Below, in pieces: positions 11,482 through 21,833 of a stretch of 64,000 nt of DNA. The first letter of the stretch is position 1; each line of letters begins with the position of its first letter. The notes under the pieces are model-generated. The model was not told the DNA's origin. It saw only the letters and a list, made by a program, of their open reading frames with translations, and did not search any database. A program made the position numbers and the translations under genes. Origin of the DNA: Lentilactobacillus kosonis (GTDB lineage: Bacteria; Bacillota; Bacilli; Lactobacillales; Lactobacillaceae); NCBI RefSeq assembly GCF_003864335.1, contig NZ_BEXA01000003.1, positions 62,001-126,000 of the forward strand, read 5' to 3'.

Positions 11482-14400
11482 TTACTGTTCGTTGTTCGTT
11501 TGCGTAGATTCTGCCTGTGATGCTGGCTTAGCAGCAGCTTCTTGCTGTGCCTTTTGTTCAGCCATCTTACTAATTGCATCAACATTTAAGACATCATCTT
11601 CTTCGTCTAAATCACGAAGTTCAATTTCTTTCTTGCTATTATCAAGCACTTTCATATCAAGACCAAGTGATTGAAGTTCTTTAACAAGAACTCGGAATGA
11701 TTCAGGACTCCTGGCTTAGGAATTGGTTCGCCCTTAACGATTGCTTCATAGGTCTTAACTCGTCCAGTAACATCATCAGACTTGTAAGTTAAGATTTCTT
11801 GCAATGTATAAGCGGCACCATAAGCTTCAAGAGCCCAAACTTCCATTTCACCAAAACGCTGTCCACCAAATTGTGCTTTACCACCAAGTGGTTGTTGAGT
11901 AACTAATGAGTAAGGTCCAATTGAACGAGCATGAATTTTGTCATCAACCATGTGGGCAAGCTTCATGTAATGCATAACCCCAACGGCGATTCGCTTGTCA
12001 AATGGTTCACCAGTTCGACCATCATAAACAACTGTCTTACCATCATCAGCCATTCCGGCTTCTTTAACAGCATCCCAGATATCACTATCACGAGCACCAT
12101 CGAAAACTGGTGTAGCAATGTGAATACCTAATTTCTTAGCAGCCATTCCTAAATGGATTTCCAAAACTTGTCCAATGTTCATACGTGAAGGCACACCCAT
12201 GGGACTAAGCATGATATCAATTGGTGTTCCATCTGGTAAGTAAGGCATATCTTCTTCAGGAATAACCACTGAAACAGTACCCTTGTTACCATGACGACCG
12301 GCCATCTTGTCACCAACTTGAAGTTTACGTTTTTGAGCGATGTAAACTCGAATCATCTTGTTAACACCAGGTGATAATTCATCACCATTTTCTCTAGTAA
12401 ACACTTTAACGTCTTGGACTGTACCGCCACCACCATGAGGAACTCTCAATGACGTATCACGAACTTCACGCGATTTTTCACCAAAGATGGCATGTAGCAA
12501 TCTTTCTTCAGCAGATAATTCAGTAACTCCCTTAGGTGTTACCTTACCAACTAAGATGTCACCATCATGAACTTCAGCACCAATCATAACAGTACCGTTT
12601 TCATCAAGGTTCTTAAGTGCATCTTCACCAACATTAGGTAATTCACGAGTCATTTCCTCAGGTCCTAATTTAGTATCCCGAGTTTCTGATTCATATTCTT
12701 CAATATGAATTGAAGTATAAACATCGTCCTTAACTAATCGCTCATTAATAGCGATGGCATCTTCGAAGTTATATCCTTGCCAAGTCATAAAGGCAACAAC
12801 TGGGTTTTGACCAAGAGCAAGCTCTCCACCCTCCATTGATGGACCGTCAGCTAAGATTTCGTCAGCATCAACTTTATCGCCAACTTTAACAATTGGACGT
12901 TGGTTATAGTTCTTACCACCATTTGAACGATGGAATTTCATCAACTTATAATTGTCTAATGTGCCGTCTTCACGACGAACTCGGATTTCACGAGAATCAA
13001 CGTATTCAACAGTTCCATCATATTTACAAATTAATGCCACTCCAGAGTCATGGGCAGCTTTATATTCAATACCAGTACCGATCAATGGTGCATGGGGATC
13101 AACCAAAGGAACAGCTTGACGTTGCATGTTAGCACCCATCAAGGCACGGTTAGAATCATCATTTTCCAAGAAAGGAATACATGCAGTGGCAACGGCAACT
13201 ACTTGTTTTGGCGAAACATCCATGTAGTCAATGTTATCGATATTAGTTTCAATGTTATTTGATTGAGAACGGGCCATAACAACGTCATTTACAAATGAAC
13301 CGTCGTCAGTCAATGGTGAATTGGCCTGAGCGATAACAAAGTTATCTTCTTCATCTGCAGTTAAATAGTCAATTCGGTCAGTAACCTTATGAGTAGTCCA
13401 ATCAACACGACGATATGGTGTTTCAATGAAGCCATAACGGTTAATGCGAGCATAACTAGATAAACTGTTAATCAAACCGATGTTAGGTCCTTCAGGAGTC
13501 TCAATAGGACACATACGGCCGTAATGGGTATAGTGAACGTCACGAACTTCATATCCGGCACGATCACGAGTCAAACCACCAGGTCCAAGGGCTGATAAAC
13601 GACGTTTATGTGTCAATTCGCCCAATGGGTTAGTTTGATCCATGAATTGGGAAAGTTGTGATGAACCAAAGAATTCTTTAATTGAAGCAACAACTGGTCG
13701 AATGTTAATCAATTGTTGTGGAGTTACAGTTGAAGAATCTTGAATTGACATTCTTTCGCGAACAACACGTTCCATTCTTGAAAGTCCAATTCTAAATTGG
13801 TTTTGCAATAGTTCCCCAACCGAACGAATCCGTCGATTACCCAAGTGATCAATATCGTCAGTTGAACCAATACCTTCTTGTAAGTTAAAGAAGTAGTTCA
13901 TTGAAGCAATAATATCAGCGGGAGTAATGTGCTTGAAGTCAAGACTAATGTTGTCATTACCAATAACAGGGACAACTCTTTCAGGATCATTTTCAGATTG
14001 AACTTTAATGATTTGAACAGTCATTGGTTCAGTAACAACAGCTTCTTCAGAAGGGTTAAATGTGTAAGCCTTGAAGTCTTTGTTATCAAGATAAGGAGCT
14101 AAGTCCTTCATTACATCTTTAGTAATTAAAGTTCCTTTTTGAGCAATAACTTCACCAGTTTCTGGATCAGCTAATGTTTCAGCAAGAGTAAGACCTAATA
14201 AACGAGTCTTTAAACTTAGTTTTTTATTAGTTTTGTAACGACCAACTGGAGCCATGTCGTAACGTTTTGGATCGAAGAAACGGGCAGTTAGCAAGCTTCT
14301 TGATGAGTCAGCAGTTTTAGGTTCACCTGGCCGTAAACGCTCGTAGATGTCCTTCAATGACTCTTCAACACGTGAATCATCAGTATCTTTGTGGACATCC

Positions 14401-15067
14401 TTTCAAGAGTAAGTTCCAAACTATCATTATCACCAAAGATTTCGCTGATTTCTGAATCTGAGCCGAAACCTAAGGCACGAACTAATTCCGTTAACGGAAT
14501 CTTACGAGTTCTATCAATACGTACGTATGAAACGCCCTTTGCATCAGTTTCAAATTCCAACCATGCACCACGGTTAGGGATGATGGTCGTTCCAAAGGAA
14601 ACCTTACCGTTCTTATCATTTTCTTCATGGTAATAAACCCCTGGAGAACGAACTAATTGAGAAACGATAACTCGTTCTGCACCATTGATGATAAAAGTAC
14701 CTTGATTAGTCATCAATGGGAAGTCCCCAAAGAACACATCCTGAGTCTTGATTTCGCCAGTTTCGTGGTTGGTCAACTTCAGAGTAATGTGTAATGGAGC
14801 TGAATAGTTGGCTTCATGTTCGCGAGCCTCGTCAACGGTATACTTTGGTTCCAAAAGTTGATAATCAACAAACTCTAAGGATAGCTTTCCTTGGAAATCG
14901 TCAATTGGCATAATGCCGTCAAATGTTTCCCTTAATCCATCATCCAAAAACCAATTATATGAATCACTTTGGATTTCAATCAGATTAGGTAAATCAAGCA
15001 CTTCTTTAATCCGTGCATAACTTCGACGGGTGCGGTGTTTTCCATATTTAACTAAATGTCCTGCCAA
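11482..15067 (-). CDS. rpoB: RNA polymerase beta subunit, with two 1-base deletions
   Basis: This is the beta subunit of RNA polymerase. The rifampicin-binding region reads [16 protein letters not shown] then [13 protein letters not shown], with no known resistance change visible. Two frame breaks exist, near 14400 (GGG read as GG in LERDVHKD) and near 11705 (CCC read as CC in PGVPESFRVL). With both repaired the product is about 1195 residues and ends in a Q/A-rich tail, [19 protein letters not shown] at 15076 is too close to the GAGAGG ribosome binding site. The TTG at 15067, giving [16 protein letters not shown], matches the family start. Both deletions look like read errors. Confidence 0.95.
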
Positions 15068-15158
15068 GTTTTTCACCTCTCACAAAAATTCCAGAATCGA
15101 AATGTTACAGTTTGATTACAATTTTGCTTTTTTTTAGCAAATTCACCGGATTTTAAGC

Positions 15159-15195
15159 AAAAAAAATCCAAAAACAAGCTACGACTTGCTTTTGG
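15159..15195 (-). terminator. Terminator after clpC
   Basis: An 11-base stem (CCAAAAGCAAG with a G-T pair) is followed on the minus strand by a run of eight T residues, 120 bases after the clpC stop. It separates ctsR-clpC from rpoBC. In the remaining 15068-15158 interval, which should hold the rpoB promoter, I see no convincing -35/-10 pair. Confidence 0.75.
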
Positions 15196-15317
15196 TTTTT
15201 ATGCAGGTCAACCCGGACAATAGATCGCGCCGACCATTTCGATTCACAACAAATACAACAACTAATATAACAACTTATCTAATCAATGTCAATAATTTGC
15301 TTGTCTCGAAAACTATT

Positions 15318-17807
15318 CTACTTTTTACCTTTAACCAAATCCTTACGTTCCGGTTTCTTAACGGAAATTGTGATTTGATCATTACGACCACCAACCGTTA
15401 CTGAATCTCCTGGAACAATTTCTTTAGCTAATAGTTTAGCGCTTAAACTGTCCTCAAGCTGAGTTTGGATAGCTCTTCTAATTGGTCGAGCGCCATACTC
15501 AGGGTCATAACCATTCTTAGCAATGATATTAATAGCAGTTTTGGTTACCTTAATATCAATTCCTTGATCATGGATTCGTTTAACAACTGGTTTAGTCATT
15601 AAATTAACAATTTTAGCAAGTTCATCCTTAGTTAATGAATGGAAGATAACAGTTTCATCAATCCGGTTCAAGAACTCAGGCCTGAAGTTTTGCTTTAATT
15701 CTTCCTGAATAGTTGACTTCATTGCTTCGTAATCTTCAGTTGCTTCATCAGCACCAAAACCAACCGTCTTCTTATCACGAAGAGTTGTAGCACCTAAGTT
15801 AGAAGTCATAATAATTACTGTGTTTCTAAAATCGATCTTGCGGCCCTTAGAATCAGATAAGTAACCATCATCCAGCACTTGTAATAGTAAATTAAATACG
15901 TCCGGATGAGCCTTTTCAACCTCATCAAATAGGACAACTGAGTATGGTTTCTGCCGAACTTTTTCAGTTAATTGGCCGCCTTCATCATAACCAACATATC
16001 CAGGAGCCGAGCCAATTAATCGACTAGTTGAATACTTCTCCATGAACTCGCTCATATCAACTCTAATAATATCGTTTTCTGAGCCAAACACGGCTTCGGC
16101 GACAGCCTTAGCTAATTCAGTCTTACCAACTCCTGTTGGCCCAAGAAACATAAAGGAGCCAATTGGACGGTTAGGATCCTTAAGGCCACTTCTAGCCCGC
16201 CGAATTGATCTAGATACGGCCGAAACCGCCTCTTCTTGACCAATTACCCGCTTATGCAAAACGTTTTCCAAGTTAACCAATCGATCTGCTTCAGTTTGCG
16301 TCATTTGAGTTACTGGAATTCCAGTCCACTCAGAAACAACTGCAGCAACATCATCGGCAGTTTCTTTTGCCTTATAGCTTTGTTGTTCGTCAGAATCAGT
16401 ACTTTTAGCCAATTTGGCCTCAAGGTCATTCACTTGCTTGCGCAATTTAGCAGCCGCTTCATAATCTTGAGAAAGCAATGCTTCGTTTAACTCACTATAT
16501 AGTTCAGAAACTTTTTGGTGGTCCGTTTTAACCTTACCAGTTTCTAACTTATCAATTCTAACCTTGGCAGCTGCTTCATCCATCAGATCAATTGCCTTAT
16601 CAGGCAAGAATCGGTCCGAGATGTATCGGTTAGAAAGTGAGACCGCTGCTTCCAAAGCCCCATCGGTAATCTCTACCTGATGATGAGCTTCATATTTAGG
16701 GCGTAATCCCTTGATAATTTCCAGCGTTTCATCAGCACTAGGTTCGTTAACCGTTACCTTGGCGAAACGACGTTCTAACGCTGAATCAGATTCAATGTAT
16801 TTTTGGTATTCATCAAGCGTAGTGGCTCCAATTAATTGCAATTCACCACGAGCTAGGGCTGGCTTTAAGATGTTAGAAGCATCAATGGCACCTTCAGCGC
16901 CACCAGCACCAATTAACGTATGCAATTCATCAATAAACAAGATAATTTGACCATCTTGATAAATTTCATCAATAACTTTCTTTAGTCGATCCTCAAACTC
17001 ACCACGATACTTAGTACCTGCAACTAAAGAACCCATGTCAAGCATCATTAAGCGCTTGTTTTCCATGTCTGATGGCACTTCACCGTTAACAATTTTTTGT
17101 GCCAATCCTTCAGCAATCGCAGTTTTACCAACTCCGGGTTCGCCAATTAAAACAGGGTTATTCTTGGTTCGGCGAGCAAGAATTTGGATAACCCGCTTAA
17201 CTTCTAAATCACGACCAATGGTAGGATCTAGTTTATCTTCACGAGCCAACTCAGTTAGATCACGAGCCAAGGAATCAATGGTTGGTGTAGCAGAACCATC
17301 TTGCTTATTAGTTTGACCGTTTTGACGACGGTTATTTTTATTATTAGGAGATATTGAATTACCGCTCACTCCCATTTTACGTAACGTTACTTTTCTAATT
17401 TGTGCTAAATCCAAACCAAGATTAGTCAAAATTCTTGAAGACAGTGCTTCATCATCAGTTAGTAATGCTAATAAAATATGTTCAGTTCCAACTTTGGGAA
17501 CTCCATTACGCTTAGCAAAGTCCCCGGCTTGAGCAAGAACTTCTTTAGCCTTTGGAGAGTACGGTAAATAATCATTCGAATCAAGATCCTTTAAAGTACC
17601 ATATCCAGCAAATCGTTCTACTTCTTCAACGATATCCTCAGAAGTTACTGAAAACTGTGAAAGTGCCTTGTAGGCAATTCCGTTAGTTTCCATTAATAAC
17701 CCAAGAAGTAAGTGTTCCGTTCCAATTGCTTGGTGTTTGAAACGCTTTGCCTGTTGTTGAGCTACTGAAAGAACATTCTTTGCGCTTGGTGTGAATAAAT
17801 TATCCAT
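15318..17807 (-). CDS. clpC: ATP-dependent Clp protease ATPase subunit ClpC
   Basis: ClpC is the HSP100 unfoldase that feeds proteins to ClpP. The 829-residue product has a Clp N-domain (residues 1-145), AAA module 1 with Walker A GEPGVGKT, a middle coiled coil with a UVR-like segment ([20 protein letters not shown]), AAA module 2 with GPTGVGKT, and the ClpP-docking tripeptide in TVGFGADE. It is complete. It follows ctsR by 15 bases, so it shares the CtsR-controlled heat-shock promoter upstream. No mcsA or mcsB lies between, as is usual in lactobacilli. Confidence 0.96.
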   Translation of the reverse strand: MDNLFTPSAKNVLSVAQQQAKRFKHQAIGTEHLLLGLLMETNGIAYKALSQFSVTSEDIVEEVERFAGYGTLKDLDSNDYLPYSPKAKEVLAQAGDFAKRNGVPKVGTEHILLALLTDDEALSSRILTNLGLDLAQIRKVTLRKMGVSGNSISPNNKNNRRQNGQTNKQDGSATPTIDSLARDLTELAREDKLDPTIGRDLEVKRVIQILARRTKNNPVLIGEPGVGKTAIAEGLAQKIVNGEVPSDMENKRLMMLDMGSLVAGTKYRGEFEDRLKKVIDEIYQDGQIILFIDELHTLIGAGGAEGAIDASNILKPALARGELQLIGATTLDEYQKYIESDSALERRFAKVTVNEPSADETLEIIKGLRPKYEAHHQVEITDGALEAAVSLSNRYISDRFLPDKAIDLMDEAAAKVRIDKLETGKVKTDHQKVSELYSELNEALLSQDYEAAAKLRKQVNDLEAKLAKSTDSDEQQSYKAKETADDVAAVVSEWTGIPVTQMTQTEADRLVNLENVLHKRVIGQEEAVSAVSRSIRRARSGLKDPNRPIGSFMFLGPTGVGKTELAKAVAEAVFGSENDIIRVDMSEFMEKYSTSRLIGSAPGYVGYDEGGQLTEKVRQKPYSVVLFDEVEKAHPDVFNLLLQVLDDGYLSDSKGRKIDFRNTVIIMTSNLGATTLRDKKTVGFGADEATEDYEAMKSTIQEELKQNFRPEFLNRIDETVIFHSLTKDELAKIVNLMTKPVVKRIHDQGIDIKVTKTAINIIAKNGYDPEYGARPIRRAIQTQLEDSLSAKLLAKEIVPGDSVTVGGRNDQITISVKKPERKDLVKGKK

Positions 17808-17822
17808 ATATACCCTCGCTTC

Positions 17823-18290
17823 CTAGCGGTCATACTTCAGCCGATTTAAAATTGAAATCATTATATTGGCTCGCAGTATATCCGTTAATTCATTATTGTT
17901 CAAGTCAATTGCACTTTTATCAATTGCAGAAAGAATTATACTCGCTTCTTTCCGATTGATTAATTCATTATTATATAACGTCGAAACGATGGTTTCACTA
18001 TCTCTTTTAGAAAGCCCGTTCCCGATGGCGCTAATTAACGAATCTAAAATTTCAATATCATCTAGCAGATTAACCTTTTCAATTCTAATGTAGCCCCCAC
18101 CGCCACGTTTACTCTCGACAATGTAACCATTTTGAATAGTAAATCGCGTATTGATCACATAATTTATCTGTGAAGGCACGACGTCAAATAAACCGGCAAT
18201 TTCCGAGCGACGAATCTTAACAGTCTCATTTTCCGCTAGAATCTTTTTCAAATACTTCTCAATTAAATCTGAAATGTTTTCGTCAGCCAT
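17823..18290 (-). CDS. ctsR: Heat-shock repressor CtsR
   Basis: CtsR represses class III heat-shock genes (clp, and in lactobacilli often hsp18 or groE) by binding tandem heptamers. The open frame reaches a TTG at 18302, but the ATG at 18290, giving MADENISDLIEKYLKKILAE, has a GGGTGAT ribosome binding site and fits the family; that makes 155 residues. The winged-helix glycine loop appears as ESKRGGGGYIRIEK near residue 60, the segment that reads the operator minor groove and senses heat. A CtsR box lies directly upstream, so the gene should be autoregulated together with clpC. Confidence 0.95.
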   Translation of the reverse strand: MADENISDLIEKYLKKILAENETVKIRRSEIAGLFDVVPSQINYVINTRFTIQNGYIVESKRGGGGYIRIEKVNLLDDIEILDSLISAIGNGLSKRDSETIVSTLYNNELINRKEASIILSAIDKSAIDLNNNELTDILRANIMISILNRLKYDR

Positions 18291-18304
18291 ATAATCACCC
18301 AATC

Positions 18305-18321
18305 TTTGACTAATCCTGACT
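18305..18321 (-). promoter_or_regulatory. CtsR operator
   Basis: On the minus strand AGTCAGG-ATT-AGTCAAA matches the CtsR box of two direct heptamers, consensus RGTCAAA, three bases apart. The second heptamer is a near-perfect match; the first differs at its last two bases. It overlaps the transcription start predicted by the promoter at 18325-18352 and lies 15 bases before the ctsR start codon, an ideal position for repression. Confidence 0.85.
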
Positions 18322-18324
18322 ATT

Positions 18325-18352
18325 ATTATACAAACTCAGCCCTAAATTGCAA
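18325..18352 (-). promoter_or_regulatory. Promoter of ctsR-clpC
   Basis: TTGCAA (18347-18352), a 16-base spacer and a perfect TATAAT (18325-18330) on the minus strand. The CtsR operator covers the start site. Confidence 0.8.
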
Positions 18353-18374
18353 TTAATAACTACCAACGAAAAAA

Positions 18375-18448
18375 TCGGGAAAACAAGATTTGAACTTGCG
18401 ACCCCTACGCCCCGAACGTAGTGCTCTACCAAGCTGAGCTATTTCCCG
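18375..18448 (-). tRNA. tRNA-Pro (anticodon CGG)
   Basis: The cloverleaf is complete on the minus strand. The acceptor CGGGAAA pairs with TTTCCCG, the anticodon stem CTACG/CGTAG closes loop TTCGGGG, and the T-arm is GTTCAAATC. CCA is not encoded. It lies beyond the terminator at 18521-18551, so it is outside the main tRNA operon. A TATAAT stands 15-20 bases upstream on the minus strand, but I see no good -35. Confidence 0.93.
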
Positions 18449-18520
18449 ATAAATACCAACTATTCAATTACTACCTATTATAGTAGCACATTCTTTAAAT
18501 TATATTATGGAAAAACTAAA

Positions 18521-18551
18521 CAGGACATGAAGTCTTAAGCTTCATGTCCTG
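18521..18551 (-). terminator. Terminator of the tRNA operon
   Basis: A 12-base perfect stem (CAGGACATGAAG and complement) with a short loop lies 60 bases after tRNA-Pro(TGG). The T-run on the minus strand is interrupted (TGTTTAGTTTTT), so termination may be moderate. Confidence 0.7.
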
Positions 18552-18612
18552 CATTTTATTCATAACCAAAATCAATCATCGATAAACTAACTAATGGTTA
18601 ACTTATTAACTA

Positions 18613-18686
18613 TCGGGAAGACAGGATTCGAACCTGCGACCCCCTGGTCCCAAACCAGGTGCTCTACCAAGCTGAGCTACTTCCCG
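18613..18686 (-). tRNA. tRNA-Pro (anticodon TGG)
   Basis: Complete cloverleaf on the minus strand: acceptor CGGGAAG/CTTCCCG, anticodon stem CCTGG/CCAGG with loop TTTGGGA, and T-loop GTTCGAATC. It is the last gene of the seven-tRNA operon and shares much of its sequence with tRNA-Pro(CGG). Confidence 0.96.
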
Positions 18687-18714
18687 AAATATGCCAAAAA
18701 TTGACATAAAAAAA

Positions 18715-18788
18715 TGCACCCAGTAGGAGTCGAACCTACAACCTTCTGATTCGTAGTCAGACACTCTATCCAGTTGCGCTATGGGTGC
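18715..18788 (-). tRNA. tRNA-Arg (anticodon ACG)
   Basis: Complete cloverleaf on the minus strand: acceptor GCACCCA/TGGGTGC with discriminator A, anticodon stem TCTGA/TCAGA with loop CTACGAA, and T-loop GTTCGACTC. The A34 would be edited to inosine, as known for this isoacceptor. Confidence 0.96.
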
Positions 18789-18832
18789 AAAATAAATATA
18801 TAAATGTAAGTGATGCTCCGTCCGGAGACGGA

Positions 18833-18904
18833 AGCGGAAGACGGGATTCGAACCCGCGACCCCCACCATGGCAAGGTGATGTTCTACCACTGAACTACTT
18901 CCGC
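18833..18904 (-). tRNA. tRNA-Gly (anticodon GCC)
   Basis: Complete cloverleaf on the minus strand: acceptor GCGGAAG/CTTCCGC, anticodon loop TTGCCAT, and T-loop GTTCGAATC. The CCA end is not encoded. Confidence 0.96.
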
Positions 18905-18908
18905 AAAA

Positions 18909-18982
18909 TGCCGACTAGACGATTCGAACGCCCGACCTCTTCATTACTAGTGAAGCGCTCTAACCAACTGAGCTAAGTCGGC
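18909..18982 (-). tRNA. tRNA-Thr (anticodon AGT)
   Basis: Cloverleaf on the minus strand: acceptor GCCGACT/AGTCGGC with discriminator A, anticodon stem CTTCA/TGAAG with loop CTAGTAA, and T-loop GTTCGAATC. The T-stem (GGGCG/CGTCT) uses two G-T pairs, slightly weak but acceptable. Confidence 0.94.
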
Positions 18983-18998
18983 ATAAAAATGGAACAAC

Positions 18999-19080
18999 TG
19001 CGGGCGAAGGGATTCGAACCCCCACGTCAATAGACACTAGAACCTAAATCTAGCGCGTCTGCCAGTTCCGCCACGCCCGC
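18999..19080 (-). tRNA. tRNA-Leu (anticodon TAG)
   Basis: A class II tRNA of 82 bases with a long variable arm, on the minus strand. The acceptor is GCGGGCG/CGCCCGC and the anticodon stem CTAGA/TCTAG closes loop TTTAGGT. Confidence 0.96.
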
Positions 19081-19102
19081 AATACTTCCGAAAAACCGGC
19101 AA

Positions 19103-19175
19103 TGAGCCGTGGCAGTCTCGAACTGCCGACCCTCTGATTAAAAGTCAGATGCTCTACCAACTGAGCTAACGGCTC
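19103..19175 (-). tRNA. tRNA-Lys (anticodon TTT)
   Basis: Complete cloverleaf on the minus strand: acceptor GAGCCGT/ACGGCTC with discriminator A, anticodon stem TCTGA/TCAGA with loop CTTTTAA, and T-loop GTTCGAGAC. Confidence 0.96.
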
Positions 19176-19178
19176 ATA

Positions 19179-19251
19179 TGGAGGATACAGGGATCGAACC
19201 TGTGACCTCCTGCTTGTAAGGCAGATGCTCTCCCAGCTGAGCTAATCCTCC
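19179..19251 (-). tRNA. tRNA-Val (anticodon TAC)
   Basis: First gene of the tRNA operon on the minus strand: acceptor GGAGGAT/ATCCTCC with discriminator A, anticodon loop CTTACAA, and T-loop GTTCGATCC. It is followed in order by Lys, Leu, Thr, Gly, Arg and Pro. Confidence 0.96.
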
Positions 19252-19304
19252 ATGATACGTTTATTAAAAATGGATGATAGAGACATCATCAACGCAACTA
19301 TTAA

Positions 19305-19333
19305 ATTATATCATCGCTATCAAACCGCGTCAA
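19305..19333 (-). promoter_or_regulatory. Promoter of the seven-tRNA operon
   Basis: TTGACG (19328-19333), a 17-base spacer and TATAAT (19305-19310) with an extended -10 TG, on the minus strand, about 47 bases before tRNA-Val. This is the strongest-looking promoter of the region. The rest of the 19252-19492 gap shows no gene. Confidence 0.85.
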
Positions 19334-19492
19334 TAACTAATTTCAACAATTTACTAAGTCGTCATTTCCAATTTTTCGACAAGAATTATTATAGCGTATC
19401 TTAGGTTTTTATGGGAAGCCTTTTTTAGCATTTTTTTCATTTTTATTTGCAAAGCTTAAAATCACTGCGATCTTCACATCATTAATCACGGT

Positions 19493-19535
19493 AAAAAACA
19501 CTGACCAATAAAGGGATTGTCCCTATTAGTCAGTG
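19493..19535 (-). terminator. Terminator after serS
   Basis: A long stem built on CACTGAC/GTCAGTG and AGGGA/TCCCT with a short loop is followed on the minus strand by six T residues, 15 bases after the serS stop. Confidence 0.88.
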
Positions 19536-19549
19536 CTCTTAGTTAATAA

Positions 19550-20839
19550 TTAATTTTGTTTTTCAATCTTAGTCTTACCATGCATGTACGGTACCAACAC
19601 ATCCGGAATAGTAACTGTGCCGTCAGCGTTTTGGTAATTTTCTAAAATAGCAGCCACTGCTCGCCCAACAGCTAAGCCAGATCCATTCAATGTATGAATG
19701 AATTGAAGTTTGCCTTCATCGTCTCGGTATTGGATATGAGCTCGGCGTGCCTGAAAATCAGTCGTATTAGAGCAGCTAGAAATTTCTCGATAACGATTCT
19801 GGGCTGGAAACCAAACTTCCAAATCGTTGGTCTTAGCTGCGGTAAAACTCATGTCTCCTGTAGTCAAAGTAATTACGTGATATGCCAAACCTAACTTTTG
19901 TAGCAACGACTCTGCCTGGTGAGTTAAGTCTTCAAGAGCATCCCATGATTGTTCTGGCTTAGTAAACTTCACCATCTCGACCTTATTAAATTGATGAAGT
20001 CTAATTAATCCTCTGGTATCCTTACCAGCACTACCGGCTTCGGATCTAAAAGCTGGTGACAATGCCGTTACTGACATTGGCAACTTTTCCGCTGGTAATA
20101 CTTCTTCTCTATGATAGTTAACCAATGGCACTTCAGCAGTTGGTATCAAAGTATATTCTCGGTCACCATCCATAGTTTCATATCCAGATTTATTTTCCTT
20201 AAACTTCGGAAATTGTCCAGTTCCAAACATTGCATCTTCGCTGACCATGTAAGGCGTTAACATTTCTTGATACCCAGCCTTAGCATTTTCATCTAAGAAG
20301 AAATTATAAACAGCCCGTTCTAGTAAAGCCCCGTCACCAACATAGTAAACAAACCGACTACCAGAAACCTTAGCAGCTCGTTCAAAATCTAAAATTCCAA
20401 GATCTTCACCAATTTCGAAGTGTTCCTTGGGTTGAAAATCATAGCTAGGAATTTCGCCAACTTTCCTCAATTCCACTGCACCCTCTTCAGTCAAACCAAC
20501 TGGAACATCATCAGCTGGCACATTAGGTAAGTGCGCAATTAAATCTTTTTGGTCAGTTTCAATTTGGCGAAGTTGTTCATCAAGGCCCTTAATTTCAGCT
20601 CCAACTTCTTTCATATCGTTAATGGCGGTTGAAGTGTCTTCTTTATTGCGCTTAAGCTGTGAAATTTGTTCAGAAACTTCATTTCGCTTAGCCTTAAGTG
20701 ACTCAGATTGTACAATTAATTCTCTTCGTTTGGCATCAAAAGTTAATAATTCATCGATTTTCTCTGGCTTAACATTTCTGGTTGCTAACTTATCCTTAAA
20801 AAATTGTGGATCTTTTCTAATTAATTTAATATCTAACAT
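19550..20839 (-). CDS. serS: Seryl-tRNA synthetase
   Basis: This class II synthetase charges tRNA-Ser. The 429-residue product starts [20 protein letters not shown]. It has the N-terminal antiparallel coiled coil that grips the long variable arm (residues 30-100), motif 2 around [20 protein letters not shown] and motif 3 in [19 protein letters not shown]. Frame and length are normal. It is a single-gene unit controlled by the T-box leader upstream and ends at its own terminator. Confidence 0.97.
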   Translation of the reverse strand: MLDIKLIRKDPQFFKDKLATRNVKPEKIDELLTFDAKRRELIVQSESLKAKRNEVSEQISQLKRNKEDTSTAINDMKEVGAEIKGLDEQLRQIETDQKDLIAHLPNVPADDVPVGLTEEGAVELRKVGEIPSYDFQPKEHFEIGEDLGILDFERAAKVSGSRFVYYVGDGALLERAVYNFFLDENAKAGYQEMLTPYMVSEDAMFGTGQFPKFKENKSGYETMDGDREYTLIPTAEVPLVNYHREEVLPAEKLPMSVTALSPAFRSEAGSAGKDTRGLIRLHQFNKVEMVKFTKPEQSWDALEDLTHQAESLLQKLGLAYHVITLTTGDMSFTAAKTNDLEVWFPAQNRYREISSCSNTTDFQARRAHIQYRDDEGKLQFIHTLNGSGLAVGRAVAAILENYQNADGTVTIPDVLVPYMHGKTKIEKQN

Positions 20840-20860
20840 AACTTATCCCTCCGAAAGTAT

Positions 20861-21073
20861 AAAAAAGGACCCCTCGTCATTGGGACGAAGGATCCTGTTC
20901 GCGGTACCACCCATGTTTTTAGCCTATATTCCAGCTAAACACTCTAAGTATGGTAACGGCATACAACCGTGCAGAATTACCTGCCCATTTTATCGTACTG
21001 GAAGTTTCGATAACAATTCTCACCAACCATTGTCTCTCTGAAATCTACTTAAAGGTACGAAACGTTTTTAACT
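20861..21073 (-). promoter_or_regulatory. T-box riboswitch, serine-specific
   Basis: This leader senses uncharged tRNA-Ser. On the minus strand it has the T-box core GTGGTACCGCG (20900-20910) and then a terminator (AGGATCCTTCGTC with its partner, T-run at 20861-20866). In stem I the lower helix CGTAC/GTACG and an AGTA motif flank a specifier loop that reads TCC followed by A at 21000-21002, a serine codon in the right register. The same layout is seen in the asparagine T-box of this window. Expected effect: serS is read through when serine tRNA is uncharged. Confidence 0.93.
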
Positions 21074-21079
21074 GATTAA

Positions 21080-21108
21080 AGTATAACTAATCCAATGAAA
21101 GACTGCAA
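21080..21108 (-). promoter_or_regulatory. Promoter of serS T-box leader
   Basis: TTGCAG (21103-21108), a 17-base spacer and TATACT (21080-21085) on the minus strand, just beyond the end of the upstream kinase gene. The start falls at the 5' end of the T-box leader. Confidence 0.75.
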
Positions 21109-21111
21109 TCA

Positions 21112-21750
21112 TTAAATGGCTAGTTCATTGATTTTATCATCGATCAAACCAAGCACTTGCTTGCGATCACTTTCATTTTCTACAAAATCATAACGATCAC
21201 CGTCAATTTGAATTTTTGGTGATTTATCATAACTATCATACCAGTTAGAATATCTAGAGTTCAAATCTTTATAGTACTCAAATAAGCTAGGATCTGTGTC
21301 AATTTGTTCATATGGTCGTCCACGCTTTTGAATTCGTTCAAGCATGGTATCAAATGAAATATTGATGTGAATCAACAAATCAGGGTTCTTTGAATGTTTA
21401 GAACTAGGCATCTCTTGCATCATATTTTGCAATAATGAATCGTAAATTTGCACCTCAGTATCAGTCGAACGTCCCAAATCTGCATTTAAATGAAATAATA
21501 ACGAATCCTCGAAAATCGATCGATCCATTACACTTTGGCCATCCTGCCAAGCTTGCTTGATGTCATCCATTCTTCGATTCAAAAAATCAATTTGTAGTAA
21601 AAAAGCATACTTTTTAGGATTTTCGTAAAACAATGGCAAGATTTTATTATTATCAACCGACTCGTAGTAAGCAGGCGTGCTTAGATGGTCTGACAACATT
21701 TGTGTCAAAGACGTCTTGCCCGCTCCAATAGTTCCAGCTAACACTAGCAT
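21112..21750 (-). CDS. Deoxynucleoside kinase (dAK/dGK family)
   Basis: The product phosphorylates deoxynucleosides for salvage. Lactobacilli use related deoxyadenosine and deoxyguanosine kinases, sometimes as a tandem pair, but only one gene is present here. The 212-residue protein starts with the P-loop GTIGAGKTS, has the DRSIFED motif (near residue 76, the ERS-type site), and the lid segment RIQKRGRPYEQ near residue 140. Which base it prefers cannot be told by eye. It is intact and stands between the lacD-like gene and the serS leader, probably as its own unit. Confidence 0.9.
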   Translation of the reverse strand: MLVLAGTIGAGKTSLTQMLSDHLSTPAYYESVDNNKILPLFYENPKKYAFLLQIDFLNRRMDDIKQAWQDGQSVMDRSIFEDSLLFHLNADLGRSTDTEVQIYDSLLQNMMQEMPSSKHSKNPDLLIHINISFDTMLERIQKRGRPYEQIDTDPSLFEYYKDLNSRYSNWYDSYDKSPKIQIDGDRYDFVENESDRKQVLGLIDDKINELAI

Positions 21751-21833
21751 TATAAGTACCCCTTATTCGCAATTATTAATTAACACTATATATTGTACTA
21801 TCTTAAACAAGGGTTATCAATATCTAGTATTAA

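Noticed and set aside
18606-18890. 94-codon frame on the minus strand
   Set aside because: It runs straight through tRNA-Pro, tRNA-Arg and tRNA-Gly genes and is not coding.
18375-19251. tRNA cluster as an integration hotspot with mobile DNA
   Set aside because: No integrase, no duplicated tRNA 3' end and no foreign genes were found around the cluster.
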